A stretch of 64,000 nucleotides of DNA, taken from positions 2,232,001-2,296,000 of the forward strand of contig NC_017455.1 of the NCBI RefSeq assembly GCF_000165465.1, read 5' to 3'. The position numbers and the translations under genes were made by a program. Source of the DNA: Halanaerobium praevalens DSM 2228 (lineage in GTDB: Bacteria > Bacillota > Halanaerobiia > Halanaerobiales > Halanaerobiaceae). Shown here piece after piece: positions 23,952 through 33,662 of the stretch (position 1 is its first letter; the number at the start of each line of letters is the position of its first letter). The notes below the pieces were generated by a model. It ran no database searches, was not told where the DNA came from, and worked only from the letters and a program-made list of their open reading frames with translations.

Positions 23952-26900
23952 CTATAAACTCAATTTAAATGTCTTAATTTCATATGGTTTAATCGTAAAT
24001 TCAAACTGATTATTATTAACTGCTAATTTTTCAATTTCATTTTCATTTAGATCACACTCAAAAACTTGAGCCAATTCTTTTTGAGTATTAACTTTAATTG
24101 CAGTTTTAGTCCTTCTATTATAGGCCTCATAAACTCTAAGAATCAGATCATCACTAGCTTCTGCTTTTTTAACTACTTCTAGAATTACATTTTCAGCTGC
24201 AAGCTCAAATAAAGAATAATTTGCTTTTAAATTACCTTCTTGTTTTGCTACAACTCGCTTAAACAAAGGTTGGTTTAATTTATAGGCTTCTTTAATTGTA
24301 GCTGCTTTTTTCCAATCTCCCTGATGAGGATAAAGGGAATATTTAAAGTTATGAATTTCTCTATCAGCAGCTTCATTTGGATCTTTAGCAGATTTAAGCA
24401 GAGTTAAACGCATTCTACTTTCCTGAATATCATAACCATATTTACAGTCATTTAATAAGCTAACTCCATAATTATCTTCCGAAATATCAGCCCATTTATG
24501 ACCAACAACCTCAAATTGAGCCTGATCCCAGCTAGTATTTGAATGAGTATTTCTTTTTAAATTACCATATTGAATTTCGTAAGTTGCCTGATCACTATGA
24601 ACATCAACTGGAAATTCTGCTTTAAGTAATATCTGTTCTTCTTGCCAATCAATAGTTGTATCAAAATCAATCCTCGGTAGTGTGCTATAAATCTGAACCA
24701 ACTGCTCAATTTTAGAATCTAAAAATTTCTTAGTAATTTTGAGAGTAGCTCTAACTGGGCCATTTTCTATAACTTCAATTTTTTCTACCTCTTCAACTTG
24801 CCAGCGTTTTTCCTGATAATAAATATTAATATCCCAAGCATCCCAGTTATGAGGCTTATCTTCGAAAGCAGCCAAAACATTTGCTTTTTCTCCTGCTTTT
24901 AAAACCTCACGCTCTGCTTTTTTATCATAAATAGAATCAAGATTAGCCTGCTGATCAAATTGAAGTTTAAAGAAATCATTTTCCATTTGCTGACTGCTAA
25001 CTTGGAGTGTATTTGCTTTTACTTTGTTTTTGCTTTCTACAACTTCCAGTCTGAAAACTTTAAATCCATATGCTGGAATTGAAGGAGCCATAAAAATTAT
25101 TTTTTGAGTTTCAGACTCAGCATCCGAGTCAGAGCTAGAATCTAAATACTGGACTGGAATTTCTTGCTCTCCATCATATAATTTAATAAATTTAATTCCA
25201 GCTGGTAACTCTAATTCGACAATATCATTTCGTTTAAAATCTAACTGATTAAAAACTATAATCGAATCACTTTCTAAATTAATAGCAGCTGTGATTTGAT
25301 CTAACTTCTGCTCTAATAGTTTTTCTCCTTTTTCCATTAGCTCTAAATATTGTGCTTCTGACTCTTCGTAAACAGGTTTAATCGAAGTTCCTGGAATAAT
25401 ATCATGGAATTGATTTAGGAGTATTTTTTCCCAACCAGCATTAATTTCTGTTTGAGGATAATCAGTAGATCCAAAAATTAGATCTTTAAGTACACTAAAA
25501 AATTCAAGGTTTTGGTATAAAAATTCACTTTTACGGTTATATTTTTTGTTTCTGGCCATTGAAGTATAAGTTCCACGATGATATTCAAGATATAGTTCTC
25601 CTACCCATTTTGGTACCTGTTTTTCTTTTAGACGCTGGTCTAGTTCTTCAAAAAACTGACGTGAACTTCCTCTTTTCACCTTTGGTAGACCGGGAATTCC
25701 TTTTTCTAATCTTTTGGCATTTTCGTGCATTGCTTTAGTAACTCCACCACCACCATCTCCATGACCATAGGCAAATAATATTTGATTATTAATATCTTTT
25801 TGCTGATAACGCTGCCAACCACCTTTAACTTGAGATGGATTTAAAATCCCATTATAGGTTGTAAAAAAACCTTCAGAATCATAATCAGTTGTTGTAATAA
25901 AGTGAGAGAGGACTTCTGAGCCATCAATCCCCTGCCACTTAAAAGTATCATAAGGTATTTTATTATATTCATTCCAGCTTAATTTAGTTGTCATAAAATA
26001 ATCGATACCAAATTTCTTTAAAATCTGAGGTAAAGCAGCACTATAACCAAAGACATCAGGCAGCCATAAGACTTTGTTTTCAACTCCAAACTCATCTCTA
26101 AAAAAACGAGTCCCAAATAAAATTTGTCTAATTAAGGATTCTCCCGAGGAAATATTGCAATCTGCCTCAAGCCACATTGCCCCTTCTGCTTCCCATTGGC
26201 CAGACTTTACTTTTGCTTTAACTCTCTCAAATTGAGCTGGTTGTTCTTCTTTTAAATATTTATATAATTGCGGCTGACTTGACATAAAAACATAATCAGG
26301 ATAAGCTTCCATCTGATTTAAAACTGTAGAAAAACTGCGGCATACTTTTTCTCTGGTCTGCTCTAAAGTCCAGAGCCAGGCAACATCAATATGAGTATGG
26401 CCAACACAGTGAGTTATCACATCTTCTGACCCACAATAACCATTATAAAATTCTTTTTCCAAATAATTAATTGCTTGATCTACTGACTGATCAAAACTTG
26501 GAGAATAAACTTTGCGCAAATCAAGTAGATTAACTGCCTGATTAAGATAATTGATGATATCTAGTTGGATTTTTTGGTTATCAGCATTAACTTTAGCTGC
26601 TTCTAGAGGCACTTTAAGATCATAATAGAGTTTTTCCAGTTTTGGATTTAAAATAGCCAATTTTGTTTTGACTCGAATTTTCCCATCTTTAAAACCAGCA
26701 AAACCACCACGCTTATTGGCCTGCCAAGTCCCATTATATCCATGCAGATAAAGAGTATGGCTCTGACCTGCTTTGGCTTTTTTGGTTATTTGAACTACTT
26801 TATGATTTTGATCAATCCCTTGCTGCAGCTGCTGATCTACATAAACTACAGCTTCTGGCAATTTTTCTGCAAAAATAACTACCAATTCTTGACCTGCCAT

Positions 26901-27119
26901 TTTTTCTGGTACCTCAAATTTAGTTTTTAGCCAAAAATGTTCTTTTTCTTGGGCCTGCTCGCCAAATATATAATCAGACCATTTAGCTGGGTCTTTTTTT
27001 AAATCAGTTAAATTTTTAGCTTTTGACTTTTTTATTTGATAATTACTTAATTCTACTTTGGCTGAATAAATATAACTTTTTATTTCTTCAGTTAAACGAT
27101 TTAGTCTTTCAATTTTCAT
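23952..27119 (-). CDS. GH38 alpha-mannosidase
   Basis: The 1055-residue retaining, zinc-dependent alpha-mannosidase has the metal ligands in GHTHIDVAWLW (His243, Asp245). The nucleophile is Asp355 in LWLPDVFGYS, and a further conserved GHGDGGGGVT motif is near residue 452. It has the N-terminal domain, alpha/beta barrel, helical bundle and C-terminal beta-sandwich expected for bacterial cytoplasmic GH38. There is no signal peptide. Likely substrates are alpha-1,2/1,3/1,6-mannosyl residues of imported high-mannose glycans. AGGAGG precedes the ATG by 9 bases. It lies between GH85 and GH125. Confidence 0.95.
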   Translation of the reverse strand: MKIERLNRLTEEIKSYIYSAKVELSNYQIKKSKAKNLTDLKKDPAKWSDYIFGEQAQEKEHFWLKTKFEVPEKMAGQELVVIFAEKLPEAVVYVDQQLQQGIDQNHKVVQITKKAKAGQSHTLYLHGYNGTWQANKRGGFAGFKDGKIRVKTKLAILNPKLEKLYYDLKVPLEAAKVNADNQKIQLDIINYLNQAVNLLDLRKVYSPSFDQSVDQAINYLEKEFYNGYCGSEDVITHCVGHTHIDVAWLWTLEQTREKVCRSFSTVLNQMEAYPDYVFMSSQPQLYKYLKEEQPAQFERVKAKVKSGQWEAEGAMWLEADCNISSGESLIRQILFGTRFFRDEFGVENKVLWLPDVFGYSAALPQILKKFGIDYFMTTKLSWNEYNKIPYDTFKWQGIDGSEVLSHFITTTDYDSEGFFTTYNGILNPSQVKGGWQRYQQKDINNQILFAYGHGDGGGGVTKAMHENAKRLEKGIPGLPKVKRGSSRQFFEELDQRLKEKQVPKWVGELYLEYHRGTYTSMARNKKYNRKSEFLYQNLEFFSVLKDLIFGSTDYPQTEINAGWEKILLNQFHDIIPGTSIKPVYEESEAQYLELMEKGEKLLEQKLDQITAAINLESDSIIVFNQLDFKRNDIVELELPAGIKFIKLYDGEQEIPVQYLDSSSDSDAESETQKIIFMAPSIPAYGFKVFRLEVVESKNKVKANTLQVSSQQMENDFFKLQFDQQANLDSIYDKKAEREVLKAGEKANVLAAFEDKPHNWDAWDINIYYQEKRWQVEEVEKIEVIENGPVRATLKITKKFLDSKIEQLVQIYSTLPRIDFDTTIDWQEEQILLKAEFPVDVHSDQATYEIQYGNLKRNTHSNTSWDQAQFEVVGHKWADISEDNYGVSLLNDCKYGYDIQESRMRLTLLKSAKDPNEAADREIHNFKYSLYPHQGDWKKAATIKEAYKLNQPLFKRVVAKQEGNLKANYSLFELAAENVILEVVKKAEASDDLILRVYEAYNRRTKTAIKVNTQKELAQVFECDLNENEIEKLAVNNNQFEFTIKPYEIKTFKLSL

Positions 27120-27163
27120 AGTTAAAACCTCCTCTAGTATTTTTTAATTATTTAGTTCTTTTT

Positions 27164-29947
27164 TTATTTTTCTGCCTCATAAGCTGTACTCATTTTAATA
27201 CTTTCTGCCTTTGTTTCAGCTTGAACTGTATAATAAATCCGTCCCGCTTGACTGCCAAAATTCAAATTATCTAATTTAAATCTAGAACTATCATTCGGGT
27301 CAATTGCTTGAGATAAAAATGGTTTTTGAGCATCTAAGCTCTGATATAAATGAACTGTTTGAGCTCCCACAATATTTTCTAAAATAAATTCATCTTGAGC
27401 TCCCTTATTATTTAAAGCTTGGGCATAACTAAGGGGAATATAATTTGTTCTTGCAACTCTAGGCTCTTTGTAGAGCTGGAATTCATAGATTCTAATTGCT
27501 CCCCAGGGTGATTCTCCCGAATTATCAATCCACAGTCTAAAATATTGAGCAATAACTGCTTCTTTTAAATTTCGATCTGTAATCATAGCCTCATTATTTT
27601 TAACTTGATCTAAATCTTGATAAGTTTTGCCTTTGTCAGCAGAAAACTGTAATTTGAAATCTCTGGTATTCATTAATTTTGTTTCTCCACCTGCTTCTGC
27701 GTGTTCTACCCGCCAGCGCTGAACTTGCTGCGGCTGGTCTAGCTTAATTTCCAACCAACCTTTTTCTGCATTTGTTACACACCATTTACTATTATTAGCA
27801 ACAGTACCATCAACTGCTTTTGCAGCTGGTTCTGCCTTGTTTTCTGCACTAGCTCTTACTTTTTTAGCTAAAGCTAGATTAATTCTTGTTTTGGATTCTG
27901 GAATTTCTGTAGCAGAAGGTGGAATTTTAAAAGCAAAATTTAAATAAGCTGCTTCGCCTCTTTTATAATTTTGACTTACAGGAACAAGCTTAATTTTAAC
28001 TTTATCAGTATTTTTTTCTCTTTCAAGTTTGGAAATATAATAAGCATGATTATAAGTCGCTCCTATAAATTCTTCTTTTTGATTAGTTTTGACTCGATAA
28101 AGCTCATAAAAAGCTAAATTAGGATTATCAAGTTTTGGCCAAGAAATTCTAGCTTCTAAGCTTTGGGCATTTTGATAAATTAAACGATCAATATTTATCT
28201 CAGCTGGAGCTTTGATTGGCTGTATTTTTGCTTGATCATAGATTTTAATTTGACCTAAATTTAATTTATAATTCTCGATTTTAGTTTTAGCTTTAACTTT
28301 CAGAGCCACAGCATAAATTCTCTGACCGGCAATAGATTTTAATGGTAACTGAACTTGCTGCCATTGATTATCTCCTTTAACTTTTAAATCAAAAAATTTA
28401 TAATCCTTTGGCTGAGCTTGAGGTTTTAAAGATAAACCAAGCTCTAAATCAGCAGCAGCTATTGGACTTTTATAAGTTAAAGCTAAATAACTGGCCTGAT
28501 TGATATCTAATTTTGTTTTATATAAAGCAATAATATTAGCTTTTTTAGCTGCTAAATCACCACTTAATTTTAAGGAACTGCCTCCATTATAAGCATCTTC
28601 AAAATCAAAACCAGCCTTTAATTTGGGACCAACTGAATCTATTTGCCAGCGCCAAGTTGGTAAATATTCTTGTAAAGAGCGATTGTTCCAGGCTGAATCT
28701 TTAGCCAATTTACCTGCTATAAAATATTTTTTTCCCTGACCTGTATTAAAATTACTGACAAAGGGTTTGCTCCTAATTGCTGATTTCGTACTAACAAAGC
28801 TTGCCATACCCGGCCAATCTATTTGTTCTTCCAGCTGCTCGACTGAATCTAAATTAGCAGCTGAGCCAAGCCAAAAAATACTTTCTTTTTTATAAAAATC
28901 TAAAGGGTCTTGTGCCATCGAAAGAGTAGAATTAGGAGCAAATAAACCAAGTGATACTTTTAGTTTTGAATTAGTATCTAATAGTTCTTCAACTCTAAAT
29001 TCTGTTAAATAAGAATTCTGCTGCACATCAAGCCCAGCGTAAACAGCATAAGGACTCCGCTGATGTTTTTTAGCTGTTTGAACAGATTTTTCAATTTTTG
29101 CTTGATTCCAATTGTAATTTAAGAAAAATTGATCTGCTATTTTGGCTCCATTTTTTTGAAAAAAATGATCATTTTTGTCGTTTAAAGCATCTTGATAAAC
29201 AACTGGTCCTTGATTGATCATTGAATCATACCAGCTAATAATCAGTTCTGGTTTTTTAGCCTTTAGATAACTAATAAATTCTATTAATTTTTCCGAATCT
29301 GCAGCAGTTGTACCATAGCTTTCTTGGTTAAAAAAATAACCATCAAAACCATAAAAATCTGCAATTTCTATTAATTTATTGGCAGCTATAAACTCACCCG
29401 CTTGATCTTGCTGCAAAAAGTCTCTAAGTCGTTTTACATACCCTTTGCCTTGACCCCAAGGGAAACCTATAGTTCCTAAGACAGGAACTCCGTTTTTATG
29501 AGCAGCATTAATTATATCAGCTGTGGGAACTAAGCCTGCCCAATAAACATAAGTGTCCAAATACTGCCAATAAGAAAAGTTGTAGGTACTAAATGAATCT
29601 GTACCTCGGGCAGGAGCATTTTTAGTATCTGCATTAGTTAAAGCAATACTCATGATCTTTGCTTCTGGATTAACACCTTGTTTAAAGTTGGGGCCAGCAA
29701 ATCTCTTTTTTAAAGAAATATTTGCCTGATTATATTTGGCATCAGGATCTTGACTAGGCTCCCAATCTACTACATCTTCTACTTCAATAAAAGGTCCATA
29801 AGGCTGTAAAATTCGATTAAGATTTACCGGCTTTTTCAAAGCAGCTGCTCTCTCTGGATAAAAACTTAAACTAAATAAAAAAAAGATTAAAAAACTAAAA
29901 ACTATTATTTTTCCTGCCTTATTTAAAACCACTCTATAATTTAGCAT
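27164..29947 (-). CDS. Secreted GH85 endo-beta-N-acetylglucosaminidase with C-terminal discoidin-like domain
   Basis: This 927-residue protein has a signal peptide (hydrophobic 12-30, cleavage near AAA at 34-36). The GH85 barrel shows YWQYLDTYVYWAGLVP (126-141), NGVPVLGTIGFPWG (152-165) and the catalytic FDGYFFNQES, with Asn207 stabilising the reaction intermediate and Glu209 as acid/base. After the barrel come beta-sandwich and fibronectin-like regions. At about 690-850 lies an F5/8 type C (discoidin, CBM32-like) domain with VRASAENKAEPAAKAVDGT and WRVEHAEAGGE. GH85 cuts between the two core GlcNAc of N-glycans. The start is ATG 29947 with GGGAGG upstream. It is the only exported hydrolase of the operon. 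Confidence 0.92.
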   Translation of the reverse strand: MLNYRVVLNKAGKIIVFSFLIFFLFSLSFYPERAAALKKPVNLNRILQPYGPFIEVEDVVDWEPSQDPDAKYNQANISLKKRFAGPNFKQGVNPEAKIMSIALTNADTKNAPARGTDSFSTYNFSYWQYLDTYVYWAGLVPTADIINAAHKNGVPVLGTIGFPWGQGKGYVKRLRDFLQQDQAGEFIAANKLIEIADFYGFDGYFFNQESYGTTAADSEKLIEFISYLKAKKPELIISWYDSMINQGPVVYQDALNDKNDHFFQKNGAKIADQFFLNYNWNQAKIEKSVQTAKKHQRSPYAVYAGLDVQQNSYLTEFRVEELLDTNSKLKVSLGLFAPNSTLSMAQDPLDFYKKESIFWLGSAANLDSVEQLEEQIDWPGMASFVSTKSAIRSKPFVSNFNTGQGKKYFIAGKLAKDSAWNNRSLQEYLPTWRWQIDSVGPKLKAGFDFEDAYNGGSSLKLSGDLAAKKANIIALYKTKLDINQASYLALTYKSPIAAADLELGLSLKPQAQPKDYKFFDLKVKGDNQWQQVQLPLKSIAGQRIYAVALKVKAKTKIENYKLNLGQIKIYDQAKIQPIKAPAEINIDRLIYQNAQSLEARISWPKLDNPNLAFYELYRVKTNQKEEFIGATYNHAYYISKLEREKNTDKVKIKLVPVSQNYKRGEAAYLNFAFKIPPSATEIPESKTRINLALAKKVRASAENKAEPAAKAVDGTVANNSKWCVTNAEKGWLEIKLDQPQQVQRWRVEHAEAGGETKLMNTRDFKLQFSADKGKTYQDLDQVKNNEAMITDRNLKEAVIAQYFRLWIDNSGESPWGAIRIYEFQLYKEPRVARTNYIPLSYAQALNNKGAQDEFILENIVGAQTVHLYQSLDAQKPFLSQAIDPNDSSRFKLDNLNFGSQAGRIYYTVQAETKAESIKMSTAYEAEK

Positions 29948-29980
29948 AAATAAGCCTCCCAATTATATTTAATTATTTGA

Positions 29981-30586
29981 CTAAGTTCTATATTGAATAA
30001 ATAACCCTTTTAAAATATAAGCAACCCATAAAGCATAAAAAACAGCTGTAAAAAGTACAAAAAAACTATTCCAGCTCAAAACTAAATAAATTAGCGGAAA
30101 AAAACTGAGGCATTTAATAGTAGTTAAAAAATGGCGATTAGCCATTACAAAAGATGCTTTGAAAGCATTAAATAAATCAACATGATGTCTGGCCAAAAGT
30201 GGAAAAATATAAATGCTAATCAGTAAAAGCTCAAAGAAGACTACAAGTTGTAAAAAATAGATATATTTTGCTAATTCAACTGGAATTAAATTAATATTAA
30301 TTAGATTAACATAAATTAAATAAAAAGCAGTTAGTAAAATTAACCAAATCAAGCTGGCTTTTTTAAAATTAAGTTTAAAGCTTTGATAAAAAGCCTGTGG
30401 TATAGAGGCAATACTTTCTTTATTTACTAATTTAAAACTAAGATAAAATAAAGCTGTAGTTGAGGCTCCAATACTGACTAAAGCTAAACTAAAAAAAAGC
30501 CAGAGAAAATTAAGCAATAAAATTTTATAAACTAACTTAAAAAAACTAAATAAAGGGCCGTCATAATTGAGATATTTTTTCTGCAT
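29981..30586 (-). CDS. DUF624 (YesL-like) membrane protein
   Basis: This 201-residue protein has about five hydrophobic segments (15-45, 75-100, 105-128, 150-170, 172-192). It begins with NYDGPLFSFFKLVYKILLLNFLWLFFS, the usual opening of DUF624 proteins. Those occur inside many LplB/YtcP-type sugar ABC operons of Firmicutes, but their function is not known. A role in assembling or assisting the transporter is a guess from genomic association. It lies between GH20 and GH85 in the operon. AAGGTGG precedes the ATG. Confidence 0.82.
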   Translation of the reverse strand: MQKKYLNYDGPLFSFFKLVYKILLLNFLWLFFSLALVSIGASTTALFYLSFKLVNKESIASIPQAFYQSFKLNFKKASLIWLILLTAFYLIYVNLININLIPVELAKYIYFLQLVVFFELLLISIYIFPLLARHHVDLFNAFKASFVMANRHFLTTIKCLSFFPLIYLVLSWNSFFVLFTAVFYALWVAYILKGLFIQYRT

Positions 30587-30664
30587 TCTTAACCACCTTA
30601 AACTAAAATACTTAACTGATTTTTGGGAACTTAAACTAAGCTGACCTGAAATTGAATTTTGAAC

Positions 30665-32524
30665 TTAATTTAAATCTCTTAAATAATCTGCATACCAATT
30701 AATTATATCTCTAATTCGATAAAATTCAGATTCCCGACTAATACTTAACCAGAGTTGATGATAATCCTTTAAAAAATATTCTAAATCAACTGCCAGCTGC
30801 TTTGAATTAAAATTAGATTTTAACTCTGATTTCAGATTGCCAGATTTTAAATTATTAATTAACAAAGCTATTTTATTAAATAAAAGCATAGCTTGAGCAG
30901 CTATTAAATAGGCCTGCAGCTTGGATTTTTTGTCTAAAGCAACCGAACTTAAGCTTTGATATATTTTTTGGACCTGTTTTTTTATTTTTTGATTTGCTTT
31001 TTTAACTAAATCAGGCTCAAAATCAGCAAAATAAGCAGTTACTCTTTGGTCAGCTCTTTTTAGTTTATTCATTTCTTGAAAGCGAACAATCATTTCCCAA
31101 CCAAATTTGCTTTGCTGACTCAATTCTGCTATTATGGCCCCTATTTTTTCTGAAGGATCTCCATATTCTAATAAAGAAATCTGTTGATTAATTTCTTTAA
31201 ATTCCAGCGGCTTCTGATTCCAAGCAAAATTAGCTCCATAAATGAGACCCATAGTCGAAAATTCGGGATGATTAAAATGACCAAAATCTCCCCAGTCGGT
31301 ATTTAAAAGCCCCAGTGCCTGATATTGATGAGCATAATCTGTCATTAAGGTTATATTTTGATAAGAAGATTTGATTAAATTAAGAATTTGATTCCAGCCT
31401 CCAACTCCTGGACAAAGGTATTGTTTAGCTCCAGCTTGAGCTAGAGCCTTAACTGCAGTCTCTGACTGCTGAGGGGCATAGCCCCAATTTAAACAGATTA
31501 TTTCTGGGGGCAGTTCTTTAATTTTTTCGGGAAATTTAGATATAATATCTCCCCAAAACATTGGGATTTTACCATTTGCTAAAACAAATTCTGCTAACTC
31601 ACTGACAAAATTTAAATAAAGTTTTTCACTTCCAATCTCAGCTGCTAATTTTTGGCTGCGGTCTTGACCTAAATCAAAAGTTTCATCAGCACAAATATTA
31701 AAATAATCAGAACTAAATAAGGGCATAAATTCTGCAATCATTTGCTTGATAAATTTGAGACTTTCTGGATTAGAAGCATCAATAGTGTGATGCTGCATTC
31801 GATCTAAAAAAGAAAATTCTTTTTTGGCAGCTCCTTTAAGTTCAGCTAAATGCTGATAACTTTTAGTACTCAAAACTTTATATAAGTGACCAAAAGAAGC
31901 TAAAGAAGGAATCAAATCAATATTTAATTTATTACAATATCGATCTAAATCCATAATATCGGCTGCTGTTAAGGGGGTATCATCACGCCAAACTTCACTA
32001 AAATCTTCAAATAAAAAACTATGTTCTATATAAAGTTGTAATTGATTAAGTTTATAATAACTCATTTTAGCAGCTAATTTTTTTAAATAAGCTAACTTAG
32101 GAATCCTACCTCGACTCACATCATGATAAAAGCCTCTATTTTTAAGCTCGGGATAATCCTCTATTTCCAAGCAAGGCAAGACTGCCCCGTATTGTTTAAT
32201 AATCTGTCTTAAAGTTTGAACTCCAAATAATAGTCCTTCTTTGGCAGCTGCTAAAATGATAATCTTATCTTTTTCAATTTTAAGCTGATAGGATTCTGCT
32301 TTTAATTTAGAATCTAAATTTAAATAAATAGCTTTGGCTTGAGTTTGAGATTTTCTAATTGCTAAGTTAAAGCCTAAGTTTTTAACTATTGATTTTTGCA
32401 AAATTTGAGCATAATTATAAATTTTGGGCTCAAAAGCTGGATCAATTACTATTGAACTATTATAATTTAAATAAAATTGAGAATCAGTTATTTTCATTGA
32501 TTGAGGTTGAGGCAAAATATACAT
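30665..32524 (-). CDS. GH20 beta-N-acetylhexosaminidase
   Basis: The 619-residue protein has an N-terminal GH20b-type domain (1-120) and a catalytic barrel from about 125. The barrel has RGFYHDVSRGRIPKLAYLKKL and the catalytic pair Asp280-Glu281 in YFNICADETFDLG. In this family Glu is the acid and Asp orients the substrate acetamide that acts as nucleophile. A helical C-terminal extension (460-619) is longer than in short GH20 enzymes. There is no signal peptide, so it works on imported sugars. It would release beta-linked GlcNAc (or GalNAc) from antennae or core fragments. GGGGG lies 8 bases before the ATG. Confidence 0.85.
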   Translation of the reverse strand: MYILPQPQSMKITDSQFYLNYNSSIVIDPAFEPKIYNYAQILQKSIVKNLGFNLAIRKSQTQAKAIYLNLDSKLKAESYQLKIEKDKIIILAAAKEGLLFGVQTLRQIIKQYGAVLPCLEIEDYPELKNRGFYHDVSRGRIPKLAYLKKLAAKMSYYKLNQLQLYIEHSFLFEDFSEVWRDDTPLTAADIMDLDRYCNKLNIDLIPSLASFGHLYKVLSTKSYQHLAELKGAAKKEFSFLDRMQHHTIDASNPESLKFIKQMIAEFMPLFSSDYFNICADETFDLGQDRSQKLAAEIGSEKLYLNFVSELAEFVLANGKIPMFWGDIISKFPEKIKELPPEIICLNWGYAPQQSETAVKALAQAGAKQYLCPGVGGWNQILNLIKSSYQNITLMTDYAHQYQALGLLNTDWGDFGHFNHPEFSTMGLIYGANFAWNQKPLEFKEINQQISLLEYGDPSEKIGAIIAELSQQSKFGWEMIVRFQEMNKLKRADQRVTAYFADFEPDLVKKANQKIKKQVQKIYQSLSSVALDKKSKLQAYLIAAQAMLLFNKIALLINNLKSGNLKSELKSNFNSKQLAVDLEYFLKDYHQLWLSISRESEFYRIRDIINWYADYLRDLN

Positions 32525-32562
32525 TTAATAACCCCCAGTTAGTAAAATTCTATTTGCTTTGT

Positions 32563-33561
32563 TTAAGCTTCAAGTGGATTTTCTTGGGCATAAGCGATTA
32601 GTTGATCCACAGTAGTAAAGGCTAAACCTGTTACAGTATCAGCACAACCATAATAAATAGCAATTCTGCCTGTTGCAGCATCAACTAGACTAGCACAAGG
32701 GAAAACAACATTTGGGACATCTCCTACACACTCATACAATTTTTGGGGTGCTAAAATATAGTTTTTAGAACGATATTTAACCTGCCAAGGCTGCTCACGA
32801 TCTAAAATTGCTACTCCCATTCGATAAACAAAACCATTACAAGTATTAATTACTCCATGGTAAATTAACAGCCAGCCGATTTCCGTTTCAATAGGAACAG
32901 GGCCTGGGCCAATCTTGGTCGACTGCCAAGCAGATTTATCACCTGGATAAGTACCCATTACATGCCGGTGGTGGCCCCAGTACTCTAAATCAGGACTCTG
33001 ACTATAAAAAATATCCCCAAAAGGAGTATGCCCATTATCACTAGGACGGCTCAGCATTGCATATTTACCATTTATTTTTCGGGGGAATAAAACTCCATTC
33101 CGATTAAAAGGTAAAAATGCATTTTCTAATTGATAAAATTCTTTAAAATCTGTAGTATAAGCAAGTCCAATTGTTGGACCATGATAACCATTACACCAAC
33201 TAATATAGTATTTATCACCAATTTTAGTTACTCGCGGATCATATCTATATTCTCTTTTTAAAATTTCTGGCTCAGCACCTTTAAATTCAATTGGATCTGA
33301 TTCTATTTCCCAATTTATTCCATCATCACTAAAGCCAACAAAAATATCCATACTAATTGATTTACTATCACAGCGAAAAACACCGGCAAATTTATCTTGA
33401 TACGGTACAACTGCACTATTAAAAATACTATTTGAAAATTTCTGCTCATCCCGCTTAATAATTGGATTATCCTGATATCTCCAAACAGGATCTTTTAAGT
33501 TTTTAGGCTTTTTTTGCCAAGGAATATTTTTTAAAGTATCAGCTATAACTTTATTTTTCAT
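32563..33561 (-). CDS. GH130 beta-mannoside phosphorylase
   Basis: The 332-residue five-bladed propeller protein has GH130 markers IFNSAVVPY (46-54), the proposed general acid Asp108 in YDPRVT, and phosphate-binding Arg/His-rich segments HRHVMGT and IYHGV. Characterised relatives phosphorolyse Man-beta-1,4-GlcNAc or Man-beta-1,4-Glc to mannose-1-phosphate. The neighbouring N-glycan enzymes favour Man-beta-1,4-GlcNAc here, but specificity cannot be read from sequence by eye. The start is ATG 33561 with GGAGG five bases upstream; an in-frame TTG or ATG further up (33615) lacks a ribosome site. Cytoplasmic. Confidence 0.88.
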   Translation of the reverse strand: MKNKVIADTLKNIPWQKKPKNLKDPVWRYQDNPIIKRDEQKFSNSIFNSAVVPYQDKFAGVFRCDSKSISMDIFVGFSDDGINWEIESDPIEFKGAEPEILKREYRYDPRVTKIGDKYYISWCNGYHGPTIGLAYTTDFKEFYQLENAFLPFNRNGVLFPRKINGKYAMLSRPSDNGHTPFGDIFYSQSPDLEYWGHHRHVMGTYPGDKSAWQSTKIGPGPVPIETEIGWLLIYHGVINTCNGFVYRMGVAILDREQPWQVKYRSKNYILAPQKLYECVGDVPNVVFPCASLVDAATGRIAIYYGCADTVTGLAFTTVDQLIAYAQENPLEA

Positions 33562-33601
33562 ATTTACCTCCACTATATCTTTATTTTGATCTATAATAAA
33601 G

Positions 33602-33640
33602 AAAAATGATAGCATATTTTTAATTTATGCTATCATTTTT
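33602..33640 (-). terminator. Hairpin between the binding-protein gene and GH130
   Basis: AAAAATGATAGCATA and TATGCTATCATTTTT form a 15-pair stem around 9 bases, with T-rich flank on the minus strand. Placed just after the binding-protein stop, it may end most transcripts or protect the 3' end, raising binding-protein output over the enzymes. Confidence 0.65.
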
Positions 33641-33662
33641 TTAAACTTAATTTTACTTTATC

